From positions 58,569,733-58,633,732 of the forward strand of contig NC_134276.1 of assembly GCF_949628215.1 (NCBI RefSeq): a stretch of DNA of 64,000 nt, in the 5' to 3' direction. Source of the stretch: Phalacrocorax aristotelis. Its lineage: Eukaryota; Chordata; Aves; Suliformes; Phalacrocoracidae. Shown here one piece after another: positions 26,192 to 37,870 of this stretch. Both the position numbers and the translations under genes were made by a program. Numbering within the stretch: the first letter of the stretch is position 1; the number at the start of each line of letters is the position of its first letter. The notes below the pieces were generated by a model, which saw only the letters and a program-made list of their open reading frames with translations, had not been told where the DNA came from and ran no database searches.

Positions 26192-26197
26192 CACGTG
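26192..26197. promoter_or_regulatory. CACGTG E-box 1
   Basis: CACGTG lies in the context GTCACGTGCG, the class bound by USF, MYC/MAX and TFE-type bHLH-ZIP factors. Function is inferred. Confidence 0.5.
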
Positions 26198-26267
26198 CGG
26201 CTCCCACGCCCTCCGGTTGGCCGGCGCGCTCCGGGCAAGGGGGGGGGGGGAAGCGGCGGGGAGGTGC

Positions 26268-26273
26268 CACGTG
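26268..26273. promoter_or_regulatory. CACGTG E-box 2
   Basis: CACGTG lies in the context GCCACGTGACG, one base off the GTCACGTGAC element recognised by USF and TFEB-type factors. It is 76 bp from E-box 1. Confidence 0.5.
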
Positions 26274-26362
26274 ACGAGGCACCGCCCGCCCGCCTCCCCG
26301 CTCTTTCTTCCTCCCCAGCGCCCCCCGCCCGCTCTGCGCGCGCGCGCGCCGGCCGGTTGGCT

Positions 26363-26376
26363 GTTGCTGTGGCGAC
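26363..26376. promoter_or_regulatory. RFX X-box-like palindrome 2
   Basis: GTTGCT-GT-GGCGAC also fits RYYNYY-N2-RRNRAC and lies 264 bp upstream of the RAP2A start codon, immediately before an Sp1-type box. Confidence 0.5.
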
Positions 26377-26557
26377 AGGGGAAAGAGTGGGCGGGGCCGG
26401 CGCCCCACCTCAGCCGCGCCGCAGCCCGTCAGCGCGGCCCCGCCGCCGGGAGCCGCCGCGGCCGGGCAGCATCCGCCGGGCGGGCGGGAGGGGAGCGGAG
26501 CGGGGGTGGCGGCGGGCTGGGCTGGGCAGGGCGGGGCGGCGCAGCGCGGCCCGGCCC

Positions 26558-26572
26558 ATGGCGGGAGGGTGA
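26558..26572 (+). other. Four-codon uORF in the RAP2A 5' UTR
   Basis: ATG GCG GGA GGG TGA lies about 70 nt upstream of the RAP2A start, in a different frame, with G at +4 but C at -3. If the transcript starts upstream of it, this minimal uORF could modestly reduce initiation at the main ATG while allowing reinitiation. Confidence 0.45.
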
Positions 26573-26612
26573 GGAGGGACCATCGGCAGGTGCGGGTCGG
26601 TCGGTCCGCGCT

Positions 26613-26630
26613 GGCGGCGGCGGCGGCGGC
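26613..26630 (+). repeat. (GGC)6 repeat in the RAP2A 5' UTR
   Basis: Six pure GGC units end 9 nt before the RAP2A ATG. GC-rich trinucleotide runs in 5' UTRs can form stable RNA structure and vary in length. Confidence 0.9.
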
Positions 26631-26639
26631 GGGAGGAGG

Positions 26640-26953
26640 ATGCGCGAGTACAAGGTGGTGGTGCTGGGCTCGGGCGGGGTGGGGAAGTCGGCGCTCACGG
26701 TGCAGTTCGTGACCGGCACCTTCATCGAGAAGTACGACCCCACCATCGAGGACTTCTACCGCAAGGAGATCGAGGTGGACGCCTCCCCCTCCGTCCTGGA
26801 GATCCTGGACACGGCGGGCACCGAGCAGTTCGCCTCCATGCGGGACCTCTACATCAAGAACGGGCAGGGCTTCATCCTCGTCTACAGCCTGGTCAACCAG
26901 CAGAGCTTCCAGGACATCCGACCCATGCGCGACCAGATCATCCGCGTCAAGAG
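26640..26953 (+). CDS. RAP2A: RAP2A exon 1, residues 1-105 (codon 105 split)
   Basis: This is the N-terminal half of the Ras-family GTPase Rap2A, a membrane-bound switch that in its GTP form binds TNIK, MINK1 and MAP4K4 kinases and regulates cytoskeleton, adhesion, dendrites and mechanosensing. The ATG at 26640 begins [20 protein letters not shown]. Visible motifs are the P-loop GSGGVGKS (10-17), the effector loop YDPTIEDFY (32-40) with the Rap2-typical Phe39, and DTAGTE (57-62) with Thr61 where Ras has Gln. The exon ends after the first two bases of Arg105; the donor is AG/GTGACT with GT at 26954-26955. Joined to 54979-55216 it gives exactly 183 residues, the family length. From memory the mammalian protein has Ser48 and Lys94, where this one has Ala and Arg. 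An open frame continues upstream without a stop to about 26091, but it has no ATG in frame and the family start is clear. Codons are extremely GC-rich, unlike exon 2. Confidence 0.98.
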
Positions 26954-29900
26954 GTGACTTGCCCGGCGGCCGCTCCTCCGGTGGCCGCGCCCGACGCCCA
27001 CCTGCGGCCCGGCCCGGCCCGCCGGGGCCTGTGGGCCGCCCCTTCTCCCTCGTCCTCGTCCCCTCCTCCCCCGCCCTGGGACGCCCCGCGGTGCCCGGAT
27101 CTCCGGCCCGCCGGGGCTGCCCACGCCCTGCCCGCTGCCCGCTCAGGTGCCTGCCCCGCCGCTTCCTTCCTTCCCTGCCGCCCTCCCTTCCTCCTCCGGG
27201 GGGGCAGGAGGATCCCCTGGTCCCCCCCACCCCGGGCTCCCCGTGGGCGGCCGCCGGCCGCAGGGGTGGCAGGGCGGGGGCAGGGGGCTCCGGCGGTTTC
27301 CCCTGCTCGCCCCCTTCCCCCGGCCCCCCCCCCCCCCGTGTCTCCCGTTTGCTTTTACGAGGCGATAAGTTTGGGGTGCTGCTGTGTGAAATATGGCAGG
27401 CGGCAGCCTGTGCCAGGGCGGTATCCGGGGGGGTGGGGGGGAAAGCAGTTTCCCCAGTATTGCATCGGGTCAGCCCTCGGGTGTACTTTCTCAGTGGACC
27501 TGATTTGCAAGGGAAGCGCCCGGGTGCGTCTCTTCAAAGGCAGGTAGAGATCTGCCTTTTCGGATACCTGCACAGGTATTTCCGTGAACTTCCCGCTCCT
27601 CTTAAAAAGCGCAGAACGCAAAGCCTCTTTCTTGGTAAAGAGATAACGGCTGGGAGCCTTAGGCCTTACCTATGCCGGCGTTTCTCTTAAATTTCCCACA
27701 GTCGTGTTGCCAGCCACTCTTATTACGAGTGAATCCATAGCGGCAAAACACTGGTGCATACCGCCAGTTTGTTTTTATAACCACTCTGTTGTTTAGATAT
27801 GCGTCAATCAGTTAGATGTCAGCAGCTGAGATGTAGCCAGTCACGCTAAAATAAGGGTAGATGCACCATTTAAAATCATAGCAACCGTTTGAACTGTAGC
27901 GTGGATGAGAAAATGCCGCTGGCCCGATCATCGCAGACTGAGATCTGTTACTGACCGTGGAGAGAGGTTGTAATTATGTCACAGAACTGGTTGAGATTTG
28001 GCTTGGACATCTGAAAGGGAAACCCTTGGAAATAACTTAGTTGGACCACAGCTGTTGGATTTGCATCTTAACGTAGAGCGGAGCATAAAAAGGTGATAAT
28101 GGCTAATCATATGGTTGGGTACAGTCTGTTCACAGAAATTGCCATTCCAGACCAAGGCCTGGGGAAGATGTATTTTGAAATTGGGGAGGAGGGTGAGCAG
28201 GGGAAAGGGGAGGGAGGAGACAAAGCACTGGTCTTTTGGGAGACTTGCAGCTTCCTCGTAGTAGGTGTTTCTTAATGTGTGCCCTGACTTTTTCACTGGG
28301 GATTTCTAAAGGCTAATGTAACAAAGTTATCTTGAATCTATTATGGAAAAGGCATTTTCTGTATCCTCACCATCTTTACTGTTCACACGTACCTTACAGA
28401 ATAACAGTTTTTCTTTAAGTAGTTAAAGTAGACTTTTTTCATTAATAAATGCTTTTGGTTTTCCTATGTTTAATCAGTGATATAAATTCATTTAGGCTGA
28501 ATGCCTAGCTGTGGCTTTTGCAGCTTACGCTGTTCCTTGCAATGGAGTGTCTGCATTCAGACCCCAGCTGTCAAGCTGTAGATAGGTGTGAAGCAGAATA
28601 GGAAGTAACTTGCACTTCCATAGTTACATTGACTCAGCACTGCTCAGAGTGGGTCTAAACGCTGCTCTTTTTCTTATGCCATTTCTTTTTTACTGCAAGA
28701 CTTCAACTTTTGGCTTTTGGTTAGGTACTTTGTGAGAGACGTATGAGCAGTGTTTTAATCCTAAATTTATTTTATGCAAACTAAAAACAGCTGAAATCCT
28801 GAAAAATTTAGCAAGTCCTGAAAATTTTAAATGAGTGGTAGTTGAGAGGGACGTGCTGTTGACTTGCAATATTAAAAAGATATAGTTTCAGCAAGTGTAC
28901 CAGATCCTTCCTCGTCAACTTACCTTATCATATATTTGTGGGTTTTGTTGTTGTTGTTGTGTTTTGAAACTTAAGTTCTCAGGCAGTGTAAGACCTAATG
29001 TGCTGTTGACTTACACTTGCATCCTTTTTACCAGTTAAACTGGAAGATTGCATATTTACAGATATAATATGCCTCTGTAGGAGGACTTCTATATTATAAT
29101 TTACAGTTGCACAAATACATTTAATCCATGTTGAGAGACAAATATTCATAGTCCTGTTTACTTAGGAGTTTTGGATGAGACGTACCAGAAAATTACAACT
29201 ATATGCTTATCTTGATACAAAACCATGATCTAAAAAGCTCTGAACTTTCATTGTACCTGAAAACCAATTGGCCAGGTCTCTAACTGGTATGTGTCTCTGC
29301 ATTTTACATGTTGTCCATGGGTTGGTTTTTTTTTTTTTGGATGAAAGAATCCCTGTGATATTATATAATTAGAGTAATTAAAATTACTCTCCCAAGAAGT
29401 AGAAAAGCCAGGTGAAACTCCCTCTTAGGGTTGAGATGCACGCTTGAGCCTTATGCTTCCCTGGTCTAACCACCACATACCAGAGGCCAAACTAAGCGAA
29501 GGGAGTCCTTCAAGCCACCTGATGAAGTTGAGTTACTTTATAGGAATGAATGACATGTTCATGAATGAAAGAGAGGAAACAAGTGGACCTTTACTTAACT
29601 CTGAAGCCAGTGGTTAGAAGAGGTTGAGATCACTCTTGCCAGTATAGTTTCTCTTCTCATTAGATGACTATTTAATATTAAAAAATGCATGAATAGACTT
29701 AGAAACAGGACCGAAATCCGGGTCTCCCAGTCTGTGGAGAACTCTCCTAATGGCAAAACTATGAAGCCAAGCTTCCTTGTGTGGTGTGGGAGCCTTGCAT
29801 CCCTTTCAGGCATGGTGCACATCTTTAACAAGAGCAGAGAATGCCTCCGTAGTTTTTAAACAGGTAATTAATGTTTTTTCCTGGGAAATGGCTTAAATGT

Positions 29901-31457
29901 AAACTGTATTCTTTTTTTCAAAGTAAATAAAACCTTTTTGTCTAGATCTTTCTAAGAATGAGGCAAGGTGCTTTACCTTCATTAAGGGAGCCCTGTCAGT
30001 TCTGAGTGGATGGGTGCACCCGCAGCAGCACTGCCTCCACATAGGGTGAGGAGAAGGAAAAGGCTTCAGAAGTGCTCACTGTACTCTGGGCCAAAGCTTG
30101 CCGCTGTGCAGCATGCTGCTGGCATTGGATGAAGGATCTCAGTGGTACAAAATCACAGCTGCTGTTCTTGTGTCTCCAGATGCTGTGTCTTACAATAGTT
30201 TCTACCCAAGGAGTGGCTTGGCTCTAGCTTGTGTTGTACAAAGCAATTGCTTCTGCAATCAGCTGTTCTTGCAGTGCCTGCAACTAGCCCTGCTTGTCTG
30301 GAATGTGTGCTTCAGTAACAGTACGTGGGGGCAGGAAACTGATGAAGGCGGATGTCCCCCAGGAGAGTGAAGCTGTGGATGTCCTTTTTGCTGGATAAGG
30401 AGTGTAATCAGAGGTAGGAGGACAGGGGGATCGTGCCCTAATGTAGGGTGGTGGGTTGTGCAGAATGAGGCTGAAGATATAAGGCTGGTCTTTGGGTTTA
30501 GGAATTTAAGAGTGCCTCTGTGCTTGTTTGAATCTGTTATCACTGCTAATGATAGGTGCTAAGTAAACAGTTTGGCAGATCCTATTTACTGTACAATTGA
30601 CTGCATATCTGAAATGCATTGTTCCACCCCATGATCTGAGTGTTTCAGGCACCTAGTACCAGTTTCTGGATCCCACTTGTGCCAAATATGCCCATTAAGT
30701 CTTGTTCCTTCTGGTTCTTGCACATGTTTAGGGCTTGTAGTGTTGGCAAGATGGTGCATACGTAATAATTCTATGATAGCTTTGAAGGATACTCCTTTCT
30801 GTATACAAGAAGGGTAAAGGGAATCAACTGCTGCTTTACTGCCTCCTGGTGAGATGTTACACAAAATATGTTATCTGTGCATTTGTAGGTGCTGAACTCT
30901 GACACCTTCTTTCCCTCCAAAATGGATTTGCAAGCTTGGCAGCAAAGAACTGTCTGTTGTTTATGTTGCAGACAGAACTCACTGTAGCCTCGGAATGAGC
31001 TGTTTTCTGGAGAAACCTTTTGTTTGTGAGAGCAAGGCTAAAATGGATGAGTGGGCCCATGCCAGCAAAGGTCTGTAGTGAAGAACAGAAGCTGTCAAAT
31101 GAAACAGACTGGAAGTGGTACACCCTGGTTAGATATCAAGGTTTAGACATAAGTAGTGAGCATCCAGATTAAGCAGTGTAATTTTTTTCATGGAAAAATG
31201 AGTTAGGTAACTTCTAACAATTTTGTGTTTGTCTTTTGTGTGATTAGAAAGCTCGATGAAGAGAATCTGCTGATATTTACCATATACTGAAATTTAATAT
31301 TGGATATGACTTTCCCAATGTTTTTCTCCCACGAAAGTATGTTTAAACCTCATTGGGTGTGTGTTCTAGGTGCTTATGTAGCCTTCAATAATGTAATTTC
31401 TCAACCTGTCCTACAGACTTTAATATATATATATTTAGTAGAACCCCATGAAACAGA
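26954..31457 (+). other. RAP2A: RAP2A intron 1, proximal part
   Basis: The donor GTGACT is at 26954. The first 550 bases are still CpG-island sequence with long C and G runs (for example near 27325-27340); composition then falls to AT-rich. Open frames in the GC-rich start are compositional. No alternative exon, RNA gene or repeat was recognised to about 31.4 kb. Reading through the donor gives an immediate TGA (26955-26957). Confidence 0.8.
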
Positions 31458-31550
31458 AAAGTATTACTATTTCTATTCAAGCAGAAGACTAAAGCACAGA
31501 GATAAAAAAGAACTCACAAAGTTAATTCAGAGTTCTTCACTTGCAATAGT
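31458..31550 (-). mobile_element. Possible MIR/CORE-type SINE relic
   Basis: The plus strand reads like the reverse complement of the conserved MIR core: TATTACTATTTCTATT..., then a 'gaagactaaagcacagagat' block, then a decayed 'aactcacaaagttaattcag' segment. MIR-like SINEs predate amniotes and survive in birds as faint relics. Similarity is judged by eye and from memory. Confidence 0.4.
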
Positions 31551-34500
31551 TTCTCTAGATGTCTGACAAGTGCTTTAAAGACAGGACCATTGCGTTCAGG
31601 TTTTAGAGGATCTGTTAGGTTCTCCTTAACATAGTATTTTTGAGAAACGCTTTATTTCAAGTAGTGGGGGAAAAAAAAATCCCTTTTCATTAATCTATTC
31701 CCTTTTCTCTAGCAAAGACCAGAAAATTTATTAATGTAGATTGGCTGAAAATGCAGACTAAATGATATAGGTGTGTTGCTATGAAATATCACAGAAATGT
31801 GTCTCCCAGTTCAGAATGTTCTTTGTGGTGGTGTTTATCGTCAGGATGACAGTCTGCCTCCCAGTCTAGGGATTCTGTGTGGCAGTTTAAAACATACAAA
31901 GGGTGTAATTATTGAAATATATTAACTGTGAAATCAGCATCTTGAGTCAATGATAATTGATGTATTTAGTGACTTAATGGTGATTAAGTCTGAAAAACTA
32001 TACTCGAAATTACAAATTGCTCAAATGTCGAGTTTTAAAATGTTGCTTTCCACGTACTGTGAAAACTAAGTATGTTTTTCAGTCAGACCACTTAGCACAT
32101 TGGGGTCCAGATCCTCATTAAAACTAGCTAATATGATCATACAGATGACTGTCAGTAAACAGACAGTTTTGAGGAAACGAAATAGATTAGTTTGTTCTTT
32201 AGCTCTTCACTGTACTCTTTAAGCAAGGTTGAATTTACTAGTTTTCTGAAATTCTACATATTTCTCACCTTTTTTTTATTTTAAGAAAGTTTTTTTCTGA
32301 TTTTGAGACTATTTAGAGAAACCTTCATAAACGCTGCTTTGACCCATCCAACCACAAAAGCAGTTCCAGCCTTCCAGGAAGAAATACCGAAGTATTCAGA
32401 AGTGAAACTTGGAAAATACTATTCCTGCTGAAGTACCACACACAAAAGGTTGACAAATGTGCAGGAACTTTCATAGGTGCTAGCCGTGTAGAGATGTTAG
32501 AAGTAAGAACAGACTGAAATCCTGAAATATTTTTTAGCATGAGTTTGGGGTTTTTTTTGTTTTATTTTCTTTTGGGTTTTTTTTTTCCTTTGCAATAATC
32601 TCAATGTAGTGGATTGATTAGAGTGCTCATCTTTAAGTGAAAGAGGCAGGGCAGGTATTAAGAACGGTCCCTATCCACCACAGGATGCCTGGCCAAGCTG
32701 CCGGCCACTCTTGTGCACCCATCAGATGAAACTTAGCACTTCATTGCAAGAACAGATTAATGGATTTTAAATCCCTTCAAACACTTGTACATATTTCTAA
32801 GAAAGCGTAGGAACCTGAACGGAATTCTGACATGGTGCACACATCAGCCATTGTGTTAAAATATTTAAGTACAACAGAAGAGCTGTACTGGCCTCTTGTT
32901 TGTTTGGGGTTTTTTTTGTTTTGTTTTTTTAAGGGAGACCTATGGATAGCGGTTTCTCAGGTAAGAACCATATCAATTTATAAGAAGAAAATATAAATAT
33001 TTTAAGCATCTGTAGAGATGTAAAGAAGTGGTAAACACAAGTAGTCAGTCACATCAAACTGACCCTGTATATAACATCACAAACTCCAGCTGCATGGCCA
33101 TCTCGTGTGTCTTACTAGGGAACTGAAATGTAGACCGTCCCCTAGAAAGTGTCTATAATAGAGTACATGTTTGCAGGATACAAGACATTACTGTAAAATT
33201 TATTTAGTTTTAAACTCAGATTTTGTTTCTCTTTGTGCTCTTGTGCTTTTAGAATAGCTTTACAACACTTCTTTCTGGCTCTATAGAGTTTAGACTTTTT
33301 TTTTAGGGAATCTACCTTTGTTTTAATTTGAAATTAATGAGCTAATTCTGTCAGACAAAATTATAGGTTTCTTGATTTAACTGGGGAATTCATACATAGA
33401 CAATCCTCTAAAAAATGTCTCTGTCAGTGTGCCATTTTAAACTGTAGAATATTATTTTAAAGTTGCTTGGCTTAGTCTTAAACTCAGGTATTTCAAGGTG
33501 CTCATGCATCTTCGGTACCTATTACCTTTATGTTTTCCTGTAGAAGTTTTTGAACTGAATTCCATATTTGCAGGGTTCTCTTGACTCTCCACACACACAC
33601 ACTTTCTTGATAGTCTGAAATATTCATGCTACTTTGAGTTACTTTCTGTGGAAACCATAAAATTTGAGACCATGATTACAACCAGAGTCCTCTAATTTAT
33701 TTTTTTTTTGGCTGCTTCCCCCCTCCCTGCCTTGCTGCTTCCCCCCACCCCCCCAGCTAATTGTATAGGTATTTCTTTCCAAGATTTATTTTCCTTTATA
33801 AGGTAAAGTGACACAATAGCTTCACATGTGGGCACTGAAAATAAATCTTTTTATCCCCTCCTGCTTTTTAGGTGTTCTTTGGACTTTTATTGAAAAAGCC
33901 AGGTAGGCAAACTCCTTTTGTTTGCATGTTTAGTTTAGATTGTGATAGTTTAGAGTCTAGCATATCTTTTTTTTTAATGATGCCTGTATCACTTAGCAGC
34001 ATCTTGTCTTTTCAGATCTTAATTGCTGCTGTAGCTCACGTTGTTGTAGAGGAGTGTGAGTAAATATGGATAGCCACAGTTGTCAGATAGTAGAATAGTA
34101 TGTGGCAAGACTTCTTAAATTTGTCTGCAGTTGTGCAGTGTTGCTTGATCGTGTCTGTGTTGTAAAAATGCTATTTAATGCGTTAACAACCAAATATAAC
34201 AGTGACTTTAATGGCTTTCATAGTTTAGTACAGTAATATAGTATTAATGCTTGGGGTTGAATGTTTGCTATCTTGCTATTCATTAAGCTGTTTTGACACA
34301 GATTTTTGCAATGAATATTTGGAAAATTTTATCCAAAAAAATCATTGCTCATTAGAATTTCTGTTTTGCTTTGAATTTCTGTTTTGCCGAGAGGACAATA
34401 ATTCTTTAAATACTGTTTTTTATAGCCAACACAGTTGGCAGTAACTTGCATCTTTTCTTTCAAAATAACCATGATTCTCTACTCTTCAGTTGGATAGTAT

Positions 34501-37500
34501 GTGGATAGAAACAAATTTTGTTGTTTGGTCATACAGAAAACATTCTGGGTAGCAGTATTTTTAGTTAAAGCTCTTATGTTAGAGGCATACTTTTTGGACT
34601 GAAATTTCAAATATAGACATTTTTGGGGGACTGAAAGTTTTCAGATGAATAAGATCTGCAATGACCGAGTAGGTGGCTCTCCCAAAAGTCATTAAATCCA
34701 TTCCTTTTCTAGTTTTCCTCTTAATAATTCAGTGTTCGATTTTTATTTTTTGCACCTAAGACAAACCTGGGGTTACTGGTTATTTCATTTCTGAAATATT
34801 GCAAGAGTTGCTCAAACACCCTTTCTCCCCCCACTTTTTTCTTCTTGTAAATTGTGTAGGTGGTATGTGATGATAAGGTTTTGAGAGAATAGGGAAGCAA
34901 TTGGGACTGCAGTGCAAAATTATCCTAGCACGTAGTGACTTGTTACCTTAAAAATCACGTAAATCTTTGTACAAGAACTATAGCTATCTGCTTCTTCATA
35001 TTCTCTTATTCATTAGCTTCCTGCTGGTCTGTTATTTTAGGTTTTTTTTTCCCCCAGAGGTTTCCAATACTGGACTATTATTTAGTTTTTGCTGCACTAA
35101 GGCAAACAGTATAGTCTAGGTACAGTTTACAATGCAACTCAGAATGCTTTCTTTGTCAATGGGTTGCATTTTAGCAGATGTGTTGTCTTAAATCCCAGTC
35201 TAGACAAGAGAATTAAAGGTGTGGTATGAGCATGTTATCCTTTCTCAACTTTAATGTCATGGGGCTAGTTCAGTTAGTTGGTGCTGTACTCTTTAAAAAT
35301 GCAATGGTGACAATGTTTTAATTCTTGTCTTGATTAGGCCTAGACTAGGTGAAAGATCAGATGAAGGACAGAAGAAAGGAGTGTTTTTATACTTGGTTAG
35401 TTTGTTTTGAAACATTGCTTGCATCATGTAGATAGAGCTTTAATGTCTTTTAAAATATTGTCATTATCTTCAGAAAAAATACAGGTAATGAGGCAGACAT
35501 TAAAGCATTTTAAAATATCAGAAAGTAATAGCTTAGGGGTGGTGGTCTGGGGTAAAATAAAATGTAACTCTTACTTTATAGAATGGTTTGGTGACTTCCT
35601 GTTATTGTTCTGGTTAACAGGTAGCCCCCTTAACTAAAAGATTAACAGTGTCTGAGATTCCCATGTGAGTATCAACTCAACTACAATTTGATTTGAACTG
35701 GAAATGAATTGGATGAGGGCACTGAACTTGGAAGTGCTCTGAATGTTGTGAAGAGCATCTTTGGTCATGGGTTTCAGATTAATTGCAAGAAAAGGTGCTT
35801 TCAAGAAAGAGCCACATAGATCACCTCTGGGCTATATGTGCACTTGCTGTAAAGTGCAAGTCTTGGTAGGAGAGTGTACTGTTTGCCCTGTTACTCATAA
35901 TATTTTTTATAGTGTGGAGGATAAGCCAGGACTGACCAATCTACTTTATCTGATTAGATCTGGTTGCAGTTTCCCACATTGCTATAACATCCTTTTAGCT
36001 GCTGTACAAAATCTTACTTGAAACATTTTATAAATGTGCAAATAATTGGAATGCTTTTTTCTTTTGAAAAAGCTATGGACTTTGTAAGACCTATCTAGAA
36101 ATGCATAAATTCTTCAAGAACTGTTTTTCTTCTGAAATTCCCTTTCCATGTTTCCAATTTAATTTTTAAATTTTAGAAGCTTGTTGTTTTTGTCAGAACA
36201 AAACAATGAATATGAGATATTTGGGGTTTATACCATTTTACCCAAAAGTTATAAATGAGTGGGGAAAAAGATCTGTGGTGTGGTTTGTTTGTGTTTTTTG
36301 TTTGGTTCCCCCCCCACCACCCCCGGTATTCAGTTGCACTTGGCCATGATGGAGAATCTTTGAGGTGTGTATTTTCTGAACTACAGGACAGCAGTCCTTA
36401 TTTGTGTACTGCTTTTTGTACACTTTTTAAGAAGTTGTGTTTTCAGTCTGTGGATTACTTCCTACTGCCAAAAGGACTTGATGTTGTAAAGGGTTTTACT
36501 AGTAGTAATCTTCTGTCTCCAGGTTCAAAATTTGCCCCTCTTCTGCTGTAATGTCTGCTAAAAACCAGTCAAAAGGTGGGGTTTTTTGTGTCTTTGGTTT
36601 GTTGGTTTGGTTTTTTTTTTTAACTTTAGGAATTAAATGTCTTTTTTTAAAAGAATTTGGAGGGCAGAACATGATCCCCTTGAACTATTTCTTCTGGACC
36701 ATTTTATCGGATGCCTTTCATACCCCCACCTAATCCCTGGGAGGGGGGAAATCTGACTAGTCTGAGTGCTTCTCAGTCTCTGATCAAATCCAGGCTCTCT
36801 ATCTCACTGCTTAAAGAAGGCATCTGCTCTGCTAGTCTCAGAAGCAGTTAGATTCTTAGTAGCTGACATGCAGGTTACTCCCTACAATGCCTGGAAGAGA
36901 GAAGCATGAGTCACCTTCTGCTGGGTTGACACTGCGGTCCACAGTTGAAATCTAAGCAGTAATTTGGAATTAATTCTGCCATTGCTTTTGTCCATTTGGG
37001 TGTGTTGTTAGGGGGAAGGTCAGTGTAGTACCACTTAAATCTGATTGATCTCCTCAGGTTCTTTAACCATAACCTCATCAGTATACAGTGGGGGTTTTGG
37101 GGGTAGGAGAGGTTGGTTTTGGTTTTGTGCCAAGTGTGCAGGGTGCTCTCCAAAGCAGGGTATTGTGGCATTCCTCTTTGGAACATGCAATGGACTGGAG
37201 GAGATGCAGGGAGTTTTGGGTGTTTAGTTTGGTTTTTTTTCCATCAATGTCAGCCTTCTCTTTTCTTGCATTTCACTGAGAAATAGATGAGAAATGGGTC
37301 TTGCAAAATAGCTTCTTGTTTTTCTCTGTCAGTTCTTTAGGAATCTGCTTTGCTGTGAGGTGTGTAGTTCAAGTGGTTTGCTGCAACAGGACTATCTCCT
37401 TATGTATGTCAAATTTCTCAAGAGGCAGGCCCACTCACTGATCAAAACACTTAATTCTGAAAGAATGTGAGAGAAATGGAAACCACTGTGTCATCATGGA

Positions 37501-37793
37501 GCAACAGCTGGCCTTTCCTGAAATCTTGTGGTCACCTGGACTAGTGGAGTCTTCTAGTGGCTATTCACTATATGGGATATTTATTTTGTATTTTTGCAAT
37601 GACTTCTCTATCTAAAGTGAATAAGCAGTCCTGAGAAGTCCCTGGGTTTCAGTCCCCTTTCTTCAACTTGTATACCTGGCCTTTTTCTGTTGTTGTTCCC
37701 TTGGGATTTGAGTGTTTGCCTTCATGTATTTGTATTTACCTTCATAGTGGCTCATCTTCAACAGGAAGATTGAGGAGTATTTTCTCAACCTTG
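31551..37793 (+). other. RAP2A: RAP2A intron 1, T/G-rich central part
   Basis: This is intronic sequence rich in T and G on the transcribed (plus) strand, with T-rich low-complexity runs near 32548-32590, 32905-32932, 33295-33304, 33698-33710, 36283-36305 and 36590-36622. A sample line (36541-36600) counts A12 C8 G15 T25. No exon, RNA gene or transposon was recognised. Confidence 0.6.
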
Positions 37794-37870
37794 CTTGTAG
37801 CTTAGTGGTTAGGGCAGTCTTCTGTCCTATGGAGTTATAGCCTAACTCCCAGGACTAAAGATGATGTATG
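37794..37870 (+). mobile_element. Possible tRNA-derived SINE head
   Basis: TAGCTTAGTGG at 37798-37808 matches the RNA polymerase III A-box pattern, followed by 'ttagggcagtcttctgtcc' and, at the expected distance, a degraded B-box-like stretch around 37833-37843. This layout resembles the 5' tRNA-related part of MIR or other ancient amniote SINEs. There is no intact cloverleaf, so it is not a tRNA gene. Confidence 0.4.

Larger units (their letters stand above)
25530..27500 (+). promoter_or_regulatory. RAP2A: CpG island with RAP2A promoter and 5' UTR
   Basis: This is a roughly 2 kb block of very high GC and CpG density surrounding RAP2A exon 1, in an otherwise AT-rich neighbourhood. There is no TATA box near the start region. 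Visible elements are an inverted CCAAT box (ATTGG, 25989-25993), Sp1-type boxes GGGGCGGGGC (26141-26150) and GGGCGGGGC (26389-26397), two CACGTG E-boxes (26192-26197 and 26268-26273), two RFX X-box-like palindromes (26107-26120 and 26363-26376), a G12 run (26239-26250), a (GC)7 run (26336-26349) and dense G runs at about 26476-26545. The transcription start is not visible directly; it is probably within about 300 nt upstream of the ATG. CpG-island promoters of this kind usually drive broad expression from dispersed starts and often initiate in both directions. Confidence 0.85.

Noticed and set aside
26091..26639. Open frame extending RAP2A upstream by about 183 codons
   Set aside because: There is no in-frame ATG, the composition is low-complexity GC-rich, and the Rap2 family starts at MREYKVV. 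It reflects lack of stops in the 5' UTR and promoter.
25995..27230. 411-codon open frame on the minus strand across the CpG island
   Set aside because: It overlaps RAP2A exon 1 in antisense, is made of Gly/Arg/Pro/Ala-rich composition expected from GC-rich DNA with few stops, and shows no domain.
26959..27690. 243- and 197-codon open frames just after exon 1
   Set aside because: They lie within the intron, overlap each other in different frames, are Pro/Arg/Gly-rich and have no recognisable domain.
37794..37870. tRNA gene suggested by an A-box match
   Set aside because: There is no intact B box, no anticodon stem or acceptor stem pairing; it is better explained as a tRNA-derived SINE relic.
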